A stretch of 64,000 bases of DNA from Enterococcus alcedinis (GTDB taxonomy: Bacteria; Bacillota; Bacilli; Lactobacillales; Enterococcaceae). Below, in pieces: positions 63,952-64,000 of this stretch. Numbering within the stretch: position 1 is the stretch's first letter; each line of letters opens with the position of its first letter. The stretch lies in assembly GCF_014635985.1 (NCBI RefSeq), contig NZ_BMDT01000012.1:38793-102792 (forward strand), written 5' to 3'. The translations under genes were made by a program, and so were the position numbers. The notes beneath the pieces are model-generated. The model saw nothing but the letters and a program-made list of their open reading frames with translations. It made no database searches and was not told where the DNA came from.

Positions 63952-64000
63952 TAGACACTAGAAAAAACAAAAATTCTAGTCTACTATGAGAGGAGTTTTT
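63938..64000 (+). mobile_element. Probable left end of an insertion sequence (IS3-like)
   Basis: The sequence starts TGCTCCCCTCATAGTAGACA, a terminal repeat similar in pattern to IS3-family ends (TG...CCCC...GACAC). It then folds back on itself (63945-63963 with 63974-63990), a feature that can block read-through into a transposase. AGAGGAG at 63988-63994 would be a ribosome binding site for a transposase beyond the edge. The window ends before any transposase codon, so this is not proven; a plain terminator is the alternative. Confidence 0.5.

Noticed and set aside
1-64000. Prophage, CRISPR array, integrative element or toxin-antitoxin system
   Set aside because: No phage structural genes, integrase, spacer-repeat array or small paired toxin-antitoxin genes were recognised anywhere in the window.

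Overview
The window is a low-GC chromosomal segment from a Gram-positive bacterium, most likely a member of Lactobacillales (Enterococcus/Vagococcus/Carnobacterium-like). Pointers are the sucrose PTS ScrA/ScrB/ScrR module, a streptococcal-type MET-box in front of metE, T-box control of trp, strong AGGAGG ribosome binding sites, frequent TTG/GTG starts and dense intrinsic terminators. I cannot name the species. No rRNA, tRNA or CRISPR array was found.

Layout, left to right. 1-2.8 kb: a peptidase-like gene cut by the left edge, uxuA (mannonate dehydratase), and a divergent TetR/DUF2871 pair. 2.8-7.7 kb: two small proteins, then metE-metF (methionine synthesis) divergent from a LysR regulator, with a MET-box between them. 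7.7-8.5 kb: a gene-free stretch with 124-bp hairpin repeats and further strong inverted repeats. 8.5-15.4 kb: a complete trpEGDCFBA operon (minus strand) behind two tandem tryptophan T-boxes. 15.4-17.4 kb: GNAT, ASCH and a GAP-family membrane protein preceded by a guanidine-I (ykkC) riboswitch with its own terminator; this is the most interesting regulatory unit in the window. 17.4-23.6 kb: a fructan/oligofructose uptake operon (LplB/LplC-type permeases, lipoprotein, GH32, LacI). 23.6-26 kb: a YadG/YadH-like ABC exporter with an ArsR regulator. 26-34.4 kb: housekeeping and accessory genes (meso-diaminopimelate dehydrogenase, YehS, esterase, DUF1697, APH-like kinase, RluF, a membrane-anchored XRE regulator flanked by 68-bp direct repeats, methyltransferase, truA). 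34.5-39.2 kb: divergent scrA | scrB-scrR with paired operators on both promoters. 39.2-44.4 kb: PAP2 phosphatase, esterase, GH3 hexosaminidase-like enzyme, membrane protein, AraC regulator. 44.7-61.5 kb: a plant-glycan locus (two GH43, DUF624/YesL, GH35, a large GH2 with a discoidin-like domain, an LplABC-type importer, and a YesM/YesN two-component system). 61.5-64 kb: epimerase, a double rhodanese, and a PTS EIIC cut after 85 codons by what looks like the left end of an IS element.

How the parts work together. The window is rich in plant-sugar use. Sucrose enters by the PTS and is cut as sucrose-6-phosphate. Fructo-oligosaccharides enter by one Lpl-type ABC importer and are cut by a cytoplasmic GH32. 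Galactose/arabinose-containing oligosaccharides probably enter by a second Lpl-type importer and are cut by cytoplasmic GH2, GH35 and GH43 enzymes under YesMN control. Neither importer has its ATPase gene nearby, so both probably share one encoded elsewhere. Putative cre sites near several promoters suggest carbon catabolite control. The biosynthetic operons (met, trp) have sensors matched to their products.
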